DNA from: Cryptomeria japonica
Lineage: Eukaryota > Streptophyta > Pinopsida > Cupressales > Cupressaceae
DNA length: 64,000 nt
Assembly: GCF_030272615.1 (NCBI RefSeq)
Contig: NC_081406.1
Span: forward strand, 474,112,900-474,176,899
Reading direction: 5' to 3'
Numbering within the stretch: the stretch's first letter is position 1; each line of letters starts with the position of its first letter. Below, in pieces: positions 1 through 12,950 of the stretch. A program made the translations under genes and the position numbers. The notes under the pieces are model-generated. The model was not told the DNA's origin and ran no database searches. It saw only the letters and a list, made by a program, of their open reading frames with translations.

Positions 1-489
1 AATAGTACCTTTTCAAGTATTTAGTTAATCATTTCATAGTTTTTCTACTAAGAAAATAGTACTCATCGAGTAATTAGTTTTATTTCCAAACTATAATGCC
101 TCACGAATAGATAATTCATTTTAAAACAATTAATTGCATGGTTTCATTATTTTCAAGGATTTGAATTTGTTGCAAAGTAGCTAAGACTATGCTACTAATT
201 ATTTTTATTATTACATGGTTTGTTTTTCTTCCAATAAATTAGTATCTTATGAGCAATTAGAATCATTCTTGTAAGTTATTATTATTTTGTATCAGATTCA
301 TTTCCAAGCTTCACAATTTTTGCCCTGAAAAATCATTTGTATTTTTATTTATTCAAGTTTGAAAGTTTAATTATTAAATAGATATTCTTTTAAAACAAAT
401 ATTATCGTTCAAGTAAATTGATTTATTATGATAGTTTTATTGCTTAAGAAAATATTATTATCCTCAAGTAGTTGGTGTATTATCATAGT
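1..489. other. AT-rich flank, no gene
   Basis: No coding stretch is seen. The sequence is AT-rich, with loosely recurring words such as 'caagtaattagta' that also appear at about 8700-9400 on the far side of the LINE. This suggests one older AT-rich region that the LINE split. Confidence 0.4.
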
Positions 490-656
490 AGTTTTTTTTT
501 TATATTATAAATCGAGAGACCAAAAAAGATGTTTATACAAATGAGTTCAGGGGAGGCAGGGCCTCAACAGTGAAACTAAAAAGAACTAGACGAGTGTCAT
601 ATACAATGTACTAAAAGAAAGCTCCAAAATAAAGTTGTACTTGCTGTCATAAGGAA

Positions 657-3600
657 CTAGAGGAGGATTTCATCCTGGTCTTCCAGCCATGTGGTCCACC
701 CCTGTGGTCCTTCCATCCAGACCACCTTCTTCCTTTCCATGATTTGTATGCACATGTCAACCCTGTTGAAGGGCGGAGCTCTGGTATCTTGGAGTTCTTT
801 GATCAGTTTCTTAACTGCACTCTCGAAGGTAGTTTGATTTTCTGCGATCCTTGCCCATTCATAACCATCTTGCATCTCGTATATAAACATGGTGGCTTAG
901 CCTTCTTTGAGGAACCGTAAGAGTTTGTTTCGTTCAACATTCATCAGGAAGCAAACCTGTACAGCAATTTTATAATGTGTTAGTTTTTTTAAAAAACCAG
1001 TAAGTTCCCTAGGATTACCTTGGAACTTCTCCTCATTTCTGAGTTTCCAAATAAACCAAAGGATAAAAGAGGACAAAATTTGCCAAATTAAGTTAGCATC
1101 CTTTTTAAGATTATGGACAAAACCAGTAACTATATCATAAGTAAAGACATGCTCAGTAATGGATATTCCGAACATTAACCATATCTCCCTAGCAAAAGGG
1201 CAGTCAAGGAAGATGTGTCGAGTGGATTCAGGTTTATTGCATACAGAACAGAGATCATATGCAGCTAGATTATTCCTAATAGGCAATCTATCTAGTAAGA
1301 GATACCATCTGAAACACTTGATCTTAGGGGGGATGGGAGATTTCCAAAGGTTCTCAAAGGTTTTATATCAGGCTGTAGGGCTAAGGTGGACATTCCATAG
1401 GGTGTTGACATGGTCGATCACAGAGGTGTCCTGGTTAAGCAGGTTGTAGATAGCTTTGGATTTCATTTTAGGGAGGGGGGAACCATCCTTCCAAAGGAAT
1501 GAGAGGTACCTGTGGGTGTCGACATGGGTGTTCTTAGGAAGATTGAGGGTGTTATAGGCATTCCTAATCATATTGTAGGTCCGCTTATGCGAAGCAGGGA
1601 GATTAAATTTACTACTAAGTTCCTCCCAGGTGATGAGGTTGTCATTTTCTAGGATATCCATAAGATACTTGATCCCCTTATTATGCCAGAATCTAGCAGA
1701 ACAGCCTTGGGTTAAGGCTAGTGGCTTAGAGTTGTGGTGGAGGTTCCACCAAATCGATCTTTCACCATGTATAGTATTGTCACAGTCAATGCTAGAGTTG
1801 CAGATAAGTCTACGCACATGCTCCCAGGCTTTCCAGATGGACTTAAAGACCCAGGTGCCTTGGACAGGCACCAAGAAACTTCCAGCAAGTAGATCACTGA
1901 GTGGGAGGGCTTTCCATGATTTGGCAGCCTTTGGGAATCCATTTTGAATGTTGTTTCTGATAAGAATCTTCCAAGGTTCTTGCCCATCTAGTGCATGAAA
2001 TATCCATTTGGCGGCAAGGGAGATTCCTTGCAGCTTAAGATCCTTAAGGCACAAACCTCCAAGTTTTTTATCTAAGTGGCACCAGGCCCATTTTACCGCA
2101 TGGGCCTTTCTTTTTCCCTTACCATCAGACCAGAGAAAGTGCCTAATAGCCTTTTGAATTTCATAAATTTGATAGTTATTGAACATCCAAACCGAAGAGT
2201 AGTAGATACTGTATGAGGATAGGATTTTTTGACATACTTGAACCCTAATTGTTAGGGAGAGGATCCTATTGTCCCACTTGTTGAGCTTCTTATCAATTTT
2301 CCCCTTAACCCAGGTCCACATGTCCCGAAGAGAGGGGGAGATAGAGAAGGGGATACCGAGATATTTGACAATCATGTTGGGTCCTCCCCATGAGTACCTG
2401 TCTTGTTGTAGCCAGTCTGGAGGTTCATCCTTCTAGCCAAGCAAAATAGATTTGGAGCTGGAGATACTGGCTCTAGAAGCTTTACTGAAGGTGTCGATTT
2501 TTAGGTTGAGGGAATCTATGTTTTGCCTGGAGAGCTCCAGGAAAAGAGATGTATCATCAGCAAATTAGATATTCAGCAATTCAGAGTTATCTGGCAGTGC
2601 GATGACATGGACTCTAGGAGATAGAGTATCATCTCTAAGGAGATGGAAGAGGGCATCTGAGGCAATAACAAACAAAGTAGGGGCAAGAGGGCACCCCTGC
2701 CTTATGGATCTAGAGAGAGGAATAGGCTGGGATAGGGTTCCATTAACTTCAATCATGGCAGAAGCATCTTTGAGGAGAATTCGGACATAGTCACAGAACT
2801 CGTTAGGGAAGCCAAAAGCTCGAAGCGTCATGAGGATGAAATCCCACTCGACTCTGTCATAGGATTTCTCAAAGTCCACAAGGAACATGGCAGCGTCCTG
2901 GTTAGAGGTTATGGCCCATTCCATGGATTCCCAGCTAGTGACAAGATTTTCCAATATGTACCTGCCTTTAATGATTCCAGTTTGCGTAGAGCAAATGAAT
3001 TTTGGAAGAATATTTTCAAGGCGGGTAGCTAAGGCTTTGGCAAGGATTTTATAGGAGACGTTGAGGAGGGTGATTGGCCTCCGGTTCTTAATGAGCGCTT
3101 TGTCTCCATCTTTAGGGATGAGTTTAACAATACCTTTAAGTATGAATTCCCCTAGAGTTCCATTGTCAAGAGCTTCATTGTATATGTCATAGAGGTCATG
3201 CGTGACCCAATCAAGATTGGCTTTGTAGAACTCTGCAGGGAGACCATCGGGGCCTGGGGCCTTATTATCCTTGAGGGATTTAATGGCATCGGCAATTTCT
3301 TGTATAGAGATCCTGGCTTTGAGGAGGAGAGCATCACCATCAGAGATCCTTTTAGGGATGATGGTACTACATTTGTGTCAAGCCTCTTTCGAGGCCTCAT
3401 TATCTTCTAAGGTAAAGAGAGTTTTTATAGAACATTTCGAAGGCCTCTTTGATATCATTGAGATCCAGGAGTTCCTTGTTGTCTACAGTTATTCTATCAA
3501 TTTTTTCCCTATTTTGTTTCTGCTTAAGGAGGTTAAAGAAGATTTTGGAGTCTTTATCTCCAAATTGGAGCCAATGGTTGCAGGCTCTAATGAAGGCTCC

Positions 3601-4695
3601 CCTGATTTTGATGTGCTGGTGCTTTCTAAGGATGTCTCTGGCTTTAGAGACATGCTTGGCCAAGGTGGGGGAGGAGGGGTTAGTCTGAATATCCTCCTCT
3701 AGGGATTAGAGGCAAAGGGTGAGATTTTTTTCTATGGCTCTAGAGTCCTTGGATTTCTTTTGGCCAATGGTTTGGAGTACTTTCTGCCAGGAGGAGACAT
3801 TCCTTGTCCACCTAAGAGTGCAGGATTGGGGAGGCTGAGGCTGAAGGTTAAAGAACCTGACCACCTTAAGGGCACCTAGAACATCTTGGTCTTTGAGGAG
3901 GGAGGTGTTGAGAATAAATTTCTTGCTATAGGGGTTGTTGATGGGGATAGCGTTTCTAGTGTTAATGACCGCAAGGATAGGGAAATGGTCAGAAAGGGTA
4001 ACTGGCAGGACAACAACCGCACTCCCCAAGTGGTTAGGGGAGAAGGAGAAGAAGTCGTTATTAGCATAAAATATGTCCAGTCTGGAGTAAATACAATTGG
4101 AGCCTTGTTGAAAATTGCACCAAGTGTACCATAGGTTACAAGCAGCAGTTTTAGTGCCCTCAAGGGGGTCAAATAACTGGAGTTTTTGTTTAAGTTTGTC
4201 CCAGTGGGGTTTTTCTGCATTTTTCCATTCAAAAGGAAGTCCCCCAGCCTTTTCATCTTGATGCTCAGTCATATTGAAGTCACCAGCCACTATCCAGGGG
4301 ATACTTGGGAGGGAAGTCAGCCAGATCCAAAGGGACACTCTTTCCTTGTAGTCATTAGGTGCGTAGATAGAGCAAACGCCAAAGCTAGAGCCCCTAATAT
4401 CTAGGGTAGCCTAGGTTAATCTGTTGCAAGGGGAGATCCCTTTATCCTTAATGTTACTTGCCCACTTGGGGGAGATAAGAAGGCCAACTCCTCCCTTTCC
4501 TTTCAGGTGGTTGGTGCAAATTTTGATTGCATCTCTCCAAATAAAGTCAAGTGAGTTGTCAAGATGGAAGCCCGCGGATTTAAGTTCTTGCAGCATCAGG
4601 AAATCTATGTTCTTGTGGTGGCTCAGAGAGCTTTTGATGACAAACTTCCTATCAGGCGACTCAAGGCCTCTTATATTCCAAGAGATGTATTTCAT
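657..4695 (-). pseudogene. LINE ORF2: AP endonuclease, reverse transcriptase, zf-RVT; broken
   Basis: The N-terminus MKYISWNIRGL and later QEL, GDFN and SDHFPI are the EEP (APE-like) endonuclease signature that nicks target DNA. RT motifs follow: NKAPGPDGLP and RRPITLLNVSYKILAK, motif A VDFEKSYDRVEWDF, motif B RQGCPLAPTLF, motif C FADD (near 2555) and KYLGIPF. The C-terminus has the zf-RVT cysteine/histidine cluster (CSVCNKPESTRHIFLDCPF, near 1240). Stops lie after CNRLT (4411), NLTLCL (3706), SELLNI just before FADD (2565), SPTA (1368) and LKEG (897). The total span is not a multiple of three, so a frameshift is also present. Apart from these breaks, every expected domain is in order. No RNase H is present. 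Confidence 0.9.
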
Positions 4696-6395
4696 TAGAG
4701 AGGAGGGTTAGGAAGTTCAACTAGGGAGACCGCAAGGATCTCCAGACTTCTTTTTATTCTTGGAGCCCATAGACCTACCTTTTTTTTTGTCAAGGAGGAT
4801 CCTTTTATAAGGTCATCCTCATCTTCACTAACTTCAGATGGTTCATTCCTAGTATCTGCAATTCCTCCTATGTCGGACCCAGACATCTGGGAGTCTGGAA
4901 AGCCAAGGAGCACTGTGCTAGACCTAATTTCTTCAAGACCCTTATTGATGTAGATTACTTCAATAACATGATTATCTTCTAACTCTTTGAGCATAGAGGC
5001 TGTCGAAGGGTTGGTGATGTTAACTTCAGGGGTAAGCCCTGCAAGTAATGAGGAGTCCAAATTCTTGGAGGTTTCAGATCTGATCATCACACTTGCAGGG
5101 TTATCACTAGTGCTAGCAACATCAGCACTTCGACTGGGGTTCTCAAGTTTCTTAACCATTTTCTTTACCACAGAGTTTGTCAGGGTTCGAGCGGGAGCGG
5201 GTGAGCTAATATTTGAAGGGAGGGGGCAATCGCAGATACTCGTTGTTTGGCTGATAGATGGGATAGAAGGAAGGCTTTGATTAGGGGCATTTTGGTTGCT
5301 ACTTTTCCTCCTACGCTTTCTAGAAGTGACCAACTGAAAACAATCAGGGGGTGATACTGGAGAACCAATTGGTGTGTCAGAGGCCGGACCGAGGTGATCA
5401 GAGACAAGGGACGAGTGATCAATGTGCATGGGTTTTAATTTTGAAGAATTGGTCGTGGGAATAGCAGCCTCTTCGTTAACAGGGAGCGGGGTGGATGAGT
5501 GTTGAGAAACCTTGGATCTAGGGTTCATGGGGGCATCAGATGAGTTACTGCTGGGTTTATGATTCCTACGATTAATGATTGGGCAATTTTTTCGAAGATG
5601 CCCTTTTTTGCAGAGAAAGCATGCATTTAATCCAACAAGCATTTCAATAGGGCAAACAAAGGTTTCTTCATTGACGTTTAGGGTTAAAGATGGAGGGATA
5701 TCAATCCCTAGCTTGATCGATACAAGCATTCTGGCATCCAGGTTAGGGACAAGGTGGGTCATTTCATCAATACGGATCATTTTTCCAAAGGGTTCCATTA
5801 ACTATGGAAGAAAATGCCAAAGGAAGGGGGGTACATCCTTGAGGATGACCCATCTTGGGGAGGATAGTGCGAGAACCTCATCACAGACCGCCTCTGGAGA
5901 CCAAGCTAGGGCACGGAAGGAAGTATTTCCAACTGTCCAGTATTGACGCTTTAGTGCCTCCCTTTGAGCCTCGTGAGAATTAAAGAAAATAAGGTAGAGA
6001 CCCTTTTGAATTTGTCTACAAAAAGATATTTTAAGCCCTAATTTTAAATTCTAGAGGGTATGAAACCAGTCGTCTAAAAATTTCCTAGGTGGGCATTTCT
6101 CGACATCAACACATGAAAAGAAAATGGCCATATTACTTAACCTAGTCTTTTTTGAGGCAATTTCATTCAACATTTCCAAATTGGGCGAAATGCAGAAGGA
6201 GCCCGAGATAGTGCTAGGGCACTCACCTACTTCACCTGATCTTTCTTTGCCAGGAGCCTTAGAAAATCACGCATTAGGGTTGACTCCATTTGCAGGCAGG
6301 GAGACGGTTTCGGCGAAAGATTTCTTTAGCGAAGATTTAGATTGGTCTGCGGAATTAGGGTCGTTAATGACACCACCATCCGATTCTGACTCCAT
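4695..6395 (-). pseudogene. LINE ORF1 (DUF4283 + CCHC zinc knuckle), broken
   Basis: This is the nucleic-acid-binding gag-like protein of a plant L1 element. The proposed start at 6395 opens with MESESDGG. Reading on gives a linker, a DUF4283-type core (around 6080-5860, including KFLDDWFHTL and ALAWSPE), then a zinc knuckle CFLCKKGHLRKNC near 5620, and a long Ser/Pro/Asn-rich tail to the stop at 4695-4697. I see in-frame stops after NPNA (about 6270), after DWFHTL (about 6050) and just before MEPFGK (about 5800), so only the C-terminal 367 codons are open. The stop TAA shares its last base with the ATG of ORF2 (TAATG). The protein would coat element RNA. DUF4283 is assigned by family resemblance. 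Confidence 0.8.
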
Positions 6396-7012
6396 AGGGA
6401 GCTAAAGATTAATCCGCACAAGCGACCAGGTAGGTGGGGGGAGTTGCGAATTAAATGAAGTGCAAAATTAAATATGCAAACAAAAGGAAAGAAAAGAATG
6501 GAAGGAAATAGCAGTGGAGAGGAGTTTCAAACTGGGTGGAGGAGAATTAACCCCTCCACAAAGATGACGCGGTGTCCACGTCACCATAGTTGCCTCGATC
6601 AGCTTGCAGACAACCAGACTTAGAGCTCGCAGGTCCCGAGGTTCGCAGATGTCAGCTTCGCAATTGCCGAATTTGCAGACCCCATCTCCGAATCAAGTCA
6701 TATTTTGTAAAATTTCTATCGTTCCCTGAGATCACTAGGGTTTGTTCAGATGACTATAGCTTTCTCCGCATACAAAAATAGGGGTTTACGTTCGCAAGTC
6801 CTTTCAACACCAAACAACCGATTTTAATCTGCACAGCTTTCGTTATATTTCGCACGCTAATATCTCTGCCTCAAACTCTGCCCATTTTGCACGGTTGACG
6901 GTAATATTAGAGTCGAATTTGTTACCCCAAGGGTTTGAACAGGGCAATGAATCGAATCTAGGGTTCCCTGTTTGCTGCTTCCGCCTGGTTTCCAGCCTTT
7001 CTGTCGCCTTTT

Positions 7013-7090
7013 CCAAAAAAAAGTAAATCTTGCCTTGATTAATAAATTAGTAAATTTCCCTTCAAATATATATTATATAAACATATGTAT

Positions 7091-7131
<41 letters not shown>

Positions 7132-9896
7132 TTAGGAATTGTTTTATTAAAATTGAATTATACTTTAGAATTTGTAATTAAATTTTATGTGTTTAATTTA
7201 AAATTAAAAATGTTTTAGAATATTGAAAGTTATTTTGAATGATTAAAATTAATAAGCTTATAGTTCTTTGAAATTTAATTATGCACTTGGTGATTAAAAA
7301 ATCATTTAGGATTAGTTTATAATTATAAATTTTAAATTAATCAAATTTAGTGATGGATTTATTTATTGAGGTCTATTTAATGAAAAATGGTTTTATTTAT
7401 TGATATCTATTTTAAAAGGATTAATGAGACCTATTTATAATCTAACCTTATTAAAATTAATGGAAATATGCTTGAAATGTCATCTCTAGTTTTAGGAATT
7501 AGATTATTAAAATATTAAAGGAAAATTTAAGCGAAAAGAGTCTAACCCATATTAATGGATACCTTATTGGATTTTTATTATGGAAAATTAAGTTGCAAAT
7601 TTGAACTCGTTTTAAATTCTAAAGAGTTAGTATCTCCTCAATGATGGGAAAAGAGTCCATTGGGTTTTGAAAAGATAAATATTGCATAAGGCAAAAGGGT
7701 CAATTAACACTTGAGAATTTCAATAGATAATCGAGCATTAAGAGATCTATCATCTTGAATTAATCCTTCTTAGGATGTAGATATAATAGTTAAATCTCCT
7801 TATCAAACAAATTAGTTTGACTTAGGAAAAACAAAGCAAAGGAAAATGTTATTGCGCCAATGATACACTTATTCCATAATTTTGGATCCTTTCATCAAAT
7901 AAATAAATCCTAATAGTAAGTGGGTTCCCTCAAGACATTCAATACATTTCAAATATTTAAGTTCTTTAATTATTGGATTTCAAAACTAACTTTTTTATAT
8001 TTCAATTAGTACAAGTATCAAATGTTAAAGGAATTTACCTAACAAGTAAATGTGTTTAGATTCATAGTAACACTTTTAGGTATTTCAGCAATATGAGTTA
8101 ATGCTAGACAAAGTTTTTCCTCAATTTGAAAGGTTGATTATTTGATTTGTTTCTTTATTAGATTCCAAGATACGAGTATATAAGGCATTGTGAATAGTCA
8201 CTTCTTTTAATAGTCAAAATCATTTACCTTCTAGCTAAAACAAACATAAGACTAGTAAAAAGGAAAAGTTACACTTAATAATACAAGTAATTAGTAAGGA
8301 TAAATTTAATTAACATTAAAATTAGAGGTAAATTGCATAGTTAAATATTCATATGGTAATAGAATTAATTAGGATGCAAAGAGAGTTTATTCAAAACAGA
8401 AATTGTTTTAGCAAATGAGTTTCAAGAAACCTATTCTCTGATCAGTTAGAAAATTTAATAACAATTCTAATTGAGGGTAATTTAAGGAGCAAACATTAGC
8501 TCCCTCTGAAGTATTTAAAATTGATAAAGTTATTATTTTTAGAATGTATCCAACGATAAAGTTAACGTTACTTCAAGTGGACGGAGTAATTAGTTATCAC
8601 TTTATAATCTTGCAAAGGTATTAGTTCAAAAGCAACTAGAAGTTTATTGATTAGAATTGTTTTATTAGGAGACTTAGTATTATTTACTTGGTTAACTAGC
8701 AAGTGTTTACACTCTTGTCTAATCTCTTTTTCAAACAATTAGTAACTAAGAATAATGTGGTTAGTTTGAAGCTTATTGTTGAATAGTTGTTTCCTTTTCC
8801 CTTCAACAAGTGAGTATTAAATTCATTTCCAAAGTATAATTATTTGATAATTTAAATTTTATTTCAAGCAATTTAGTACCTTTCAAGTATTAGGATTCAC
8901 ATTTAAAGTAGTGTTATCATTTGTAGATGAAATTTGTATTACTTCATATGGAAGAATTAGTTGGAATTATTATTAAGTACTTTTCACTTCAAACAAGTAG
9001 GTGTTAAAATTAATTTCCAAATTCTTCCTACTCAATCATTTAATTTTCTTTCAAGCAAATCAGTACTAGGATTCATACTTATTGTGTAATGGTTTGTTCC
9101 AAAATAATTATATCTTGCAAGTAATTCAAATCATTTTCATAAGTTATCTTTGAAAGTATCATGGTTTCCAAGCAATTAGTAATTTCATGTATTTAGTTCA
9201 AGTTTTTGAATTTTTTAATTATCATAACTTTCCTTAGGAGAAAATACTATTCCAAGTAGTCGATTTGTTTATGTCCCTTTCAATTACATAAAATTCATAC
9301 TATAGTTTTTAAATTCAAGCGATAATTCCTTGTATATAATAGTTTCTTTTTCATAATTGTATTGGTATATTGCTTCATTTAAGATTCATGAATTCAAAGT
9401 TAAATTCCTAGTTAGATAACTAAACAAGAGGAGTTGAAACAATAAATTAGCGGCGTTCGGTATCTATGGTGCCTCTGGGTCACACTTATAGGTAATGTCG
9501 TCATGTTGAACTACTGCACTTAACGCCTAATAAAGTTGCAATAACGGCATCTGTGGCATCGTCCCTTTAAATCGCCGGGGAGAAATAAGGGTCATTTGGA
9601 AGTTAAAATCCAAGGGGCGGGTAATCCCCCTTGGATCGATAATCTAAAAAGATTAATTTTTAAATGAATTTACATCCAATCAACTGAACTGTAGATAACC
9701 CCATTAGGGTTTGGATGTGTGTGAAGACCTTGAAAATTTATTTTATCTTGATGATTTCAGGGGATGATAATGGATTAAGGGTGACGTATTTAATAGGAAA
9801 TAGGACTTGGTTGTTTAGGCCACAAGAAAAAGGCCATTTTGAGCCTTTTTTTATAGAGATACCATCGTGGGTAGCAACCGCAGAGAAACTGTCTGG
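7013..9896. other. AT-rich DNA without recognised genes
   Basis: I see no supported coding region. 7130-9440 is very AT-rich, with recurring 'tttcaag...ttagta' words like those at 1-489. From about 9440 the composition becomes more balanced (for example 9451-9640). That may be the start of a decayed LTR or internal retroelement sequence leading into the duplication at 9897, but no domain could be read. Confidence 0.35.
7094..7127. repeat. (AT)n microsatellite
   Basis: An almost perfect run of alternating A and T, about 17 dinucleotides, just outside the 5' end of the LINE. Confidence 0.95.
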
Positions 9897-11392
9897 GACA
9901 TTGACCCTAGAAAGGGTTGCGTACCCACCAAACATTAAACCATAGTTAGAAACCAGAACTACATACTTTACGCCTTGATCCCATGCTGAAACGGGTATGT
10001 AGGCAGTCTAGGGACGGAGTTGTCCCTTGTACTCAGGCGTTCGGGGATGGGGGTTAGGATTTGGTTATGGGTGAGTAGTTGGTTCTTGAAGCTCCTTGAT
10101 CTTTTAATCATTTGGTGCAAATAATAATTGAAATGTTAAAATTAATTCAATGCATACTCAGAAGGAATCCCGTATGGATTCGCTTGACTTCCTGAGGCTT
10201 TAGGCTGAATTTTGAGGCGGAACTCAAGCTTGTTTACATAATTATTTTTATACTCCTAAGGACGGTGACCTCGGTGACCTCCTAGTAGGGGAGTGTAGTC
10301 TTTAGAGAGTGGCTCAGGACCTGGATGGTCCCGATGAGTCTAAAGTCTCTGGCCAAAGCATATCCTATTCATATGAATAGATGCCTACCTCGTTTGGGTG
10401 GATGCCTATCCCGGATTGGATAGATGAAACCTCCTGTCCTGTGTGGACAGATGCCTAACCCGTATGGTTAGATGCCTAGTCCCGTATGGATAGATGCCTA
10501 ACCTGTATGGTTAGATGCCCATCCCGGTTGGATGGATACCTATCTCATTTGGATAGATGTACCTCAGTATGTGATTGAAAAAAAAGAACAAGTAAGAATA
10601 AGAAATCAATATTTTTATATATTAAAATATATATATATATCAGTTGAGTTTTTGGATTAAGTAAGTGGGTTATTATAGTTTGTGACATTGACCATAAAAA
10701 GAGTTACATACCCACCAAACAGTTTGCATTTAACCATAGTTAGAAACTAGAGCTACATACTTTATGCCTTGATCCCATCGAAACGAGTATGTAGGCAGTC
10801 TAGGGATGGAGTTGTCCCTTGTACTCAGACGTTCAGGGATGGGGATTAGGATTTGGTTAAGGGTGAGTTGATCATGATTTTTAAAGCTCCTTAAGTCCCT
10901 CAATCAAGGATTCGGGTAATGTTGAGTGAAAGGTTAAGATTAATTCAATGCATACTTATAAGGAATCTCGTATGGATTCACTTGACTTCCTGAGGCTTTA
11001 GGTTGAATTCTGAGGTGGAACTCAAGCTTGTTTGATTATTTCCATATACTCCTAAAGACAGAGACCTTGGTGCATTCCTAGTAGGGGAGTGTAATCTTTA
11101 GAGAGTGACTCAGGACCCAAATGGTCCCAATGAGTGTAAAGTCTCTAGCCAAAGCATTTCCTATTCTTGTGAATAGATGTTTGTCCCAGATTTGATAGGT
11201 GAAACCTCTTGTCCTGTATGGATAGATGCCTAATCCGTATGGTTAGATGCCCATCCCAGTTGGATGGATGCCTATATCGTTTGGATATATGTACCTAAGT
11301 GTATGTGATTGAATCAAACACAATTAAGAATAAGGAATAATAAGATATCAAAATAGGTTCAGATTTTGGATTAAGTTAAGTGGGTTATTACA
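9897..11392. repeat. Tandem duplication of a 0.7-0.8 kb LTR-like segment
   Basis: Copy 1 (about 9897-10672) and copy 2 (about 10680-11392) run in the same order and share: 'cccaccaaaca', 'ttagaaac', 'gtatgtaggcagtctaggga', 'gttgtcccttgtactcag', 'gacttcctgaggcttta', 'gtaggggagtgtag' and the end 'aagtgggttatta'. Each copy carries a block of short 'gatgcctaNcccgtatgg' repeats near its end. Divergence is visible throughout, so the duplication is old. The end word '...gggttattaca' would suit an LTR terminus, but no matching start or TSD was found. Confidence 0.8.
10372..10560. repeat. Minisatellite, 21-22 bp unit
   Basis: Head-to-tail units resembling 'agatgcctaacccgtatggtt' run for about eight copies with point changes. 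A shorter block of the same unit lies at about 11165-11290 in the second copy of the enclosing duplication, so copy number changed after duplication. Confidence 0.85.
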
Positions 11393-11696
11393 CTAAGGAA
11401 TTTAATTATCGAGGTCTCTTCAACTATATGACCTGGAGCTTTTTTGGTTTTTAGTGTTAACCCCTTGTGTTGTGTGTCTTTCTCTTTATTTGTCTTTGTT
11501 TTTCTTTTTTGTTTGTCTTGTTTTGTGTATCCTTGCATGTAATTGTATGAGTAAAGATCCTAAGATTGGGATTGGTTCCTTGAAATTAGTGGTATCTTAT
11601 ATCCTTGTGATCTCACTCCTAATTGCTCCTCTCATCTTTTCTATTTTATCGTAAGTATTTGCATGCACTTATTCTCTCATTAAAGTGGAGGCTAAC

Positions 11697-12950
11697 TGTA
11701 GCATTATAAATTATAAATGGTCCAATTTACACCTCATTTTTGTGCTCCTACTTTAGCATGTCATATCTCCATCCCCTCTCTAGATCTAGTTTGGTCCTAT
11801 TATCCAACCCTAATATCATGAACACTATTTAGTGGACCCCATCCTAGAGGTACCTTTCCCATTTCCCTTTGTGTTGGTCATGTTTTTATGAGGATTGGGG
11901 CACCCCAAAATGTCCTAGTCCCCCTTAAATAGGCCCCAATCTAAAATGGGGCAAGCCCATTATCTCCCCAATGGCTTCTAGTCCTTGTGGCTACACATGA
12001 CCGTTGGAGGTCGGACTAATTGGGAATTTACCTAGGGAACCCTATATAAAGACATCATATCAAATCATTTTCACCAAGAAGGAATTAAAGTCTTCATACC
12101 CTATTATTTGTGCATCGATGAAGCATTCATCATCAAGCATTTCTAGAGATTCAAGGCTGCATTTCATCCTTCAAGCATTGTGGAGAAAATTTGCATCAAT
12201 CTCCATGCAAGCATGTGTGTGCAATTAGGGTTTTGCATGCTCATATGTTTGTCATACCATTGCATTAAACATTTGTGATCACATTCTAATAGCATTGCAT
12301 CATCAACAACAATTGTAGATCTGAGGTATATCTCCCTAACATTTATTTCAATATTTGCATTATTTCATTCAAGGTTAATTCCCAAACTAGAGTTTGACTT
12401 AGGCAAACCCCTATCCACATATTTCCCTCTCTTTTTGTGTGCAGGAAATTGGTGCAAGACTTGTATTCGATAATTCTGACAGAGTCAACAATGACGAATA
12501 GGTTCAGCTTTCAATAAAGAAAAATTTGAAGGACAAGGGCAGATTTGTACTATCTGGTCCTAAAAAATTAGGGCAAACTTTTGGGAATAGATTCTAAATG
12601 TATTATTTTGCCCATATCCCAATATGTGACTCTATGGGACATCTCTAGCATTCCATATTCGTCAATTTACTTCAATTATCCCTAATTTTGGCTTGATTTA
12701 CAATTATCAATTCCAATCCATAACAACCCTTTGAAAGAGAAAACCCTAACACTGGGTGAATCTAATCATATTTTTAGCCCTTTCCTTATTTGGATTGATG
12801 CTAGATCTATTAGGTTCATTCCTCTATCCACCTTGTTTCGATTGATTTGAATTATTATTGGTTTTATTAACTTAATTGATTCTAATTCCAAATTACACCA
12901 TTACAACTAGGTTTTGTAGGCATGTCGCAAAAAGGTGTATACAATCCCAT
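11697..12950 (+). mobile_element. 3' LTR of a Ty3-like retrotransposon (LTR A)
   Basis: It begins TGTAGCATT at 11697, directly after a polypurine tract (AAGTGGAGGCTAAC), which marks a 3' LTR on the plus strand. A TATA box (TATATAAA, 12043-12050) follows a C-rich promoter-like stretch. Downstream is the 'gaggttt/agagtttgacttagg' and 'tttttgtgtgcag' segment shared with LTR B. The 3' end is not clear and is set where similarity meets LTR B. The upstream stretch 11393-11696 would be the end of the internal region. It has no recognisable domain. Confidence 0.55.

Larger units (their letters stand above)
490..7012 (-). mobile_element. L1-type LINE, nearly full length, inactivated
   Basis: On the minus strand the order is: a GC-richer 5' leader (about 7012-6396), ORF1 with DUF4283 and a zinc knuckle, ORF2 with endonuclease, RT and zf-RVT, then a short 3' UTR ending in a tail seen as a T-run at 491-500 on the plus strand. 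This is the plant L1 layout. No RNase H domain follows the RT. Several in-frame stops and at least one frameshift make it non-autonomous now, but most domains still read through, so the insertion is not very old. I found no convincing target-site duplication. The 5' limit is placed where base composition drops to AT-rich near 7012 and is approximate. Confidence 0.85.

Noticed and set aside
3271-3702. Plus-strand open frames across the LINE
   Set aside because: They are antisense shadows of ORF2. The minus-strand reading shows the RT and endonuclease motifs in order.
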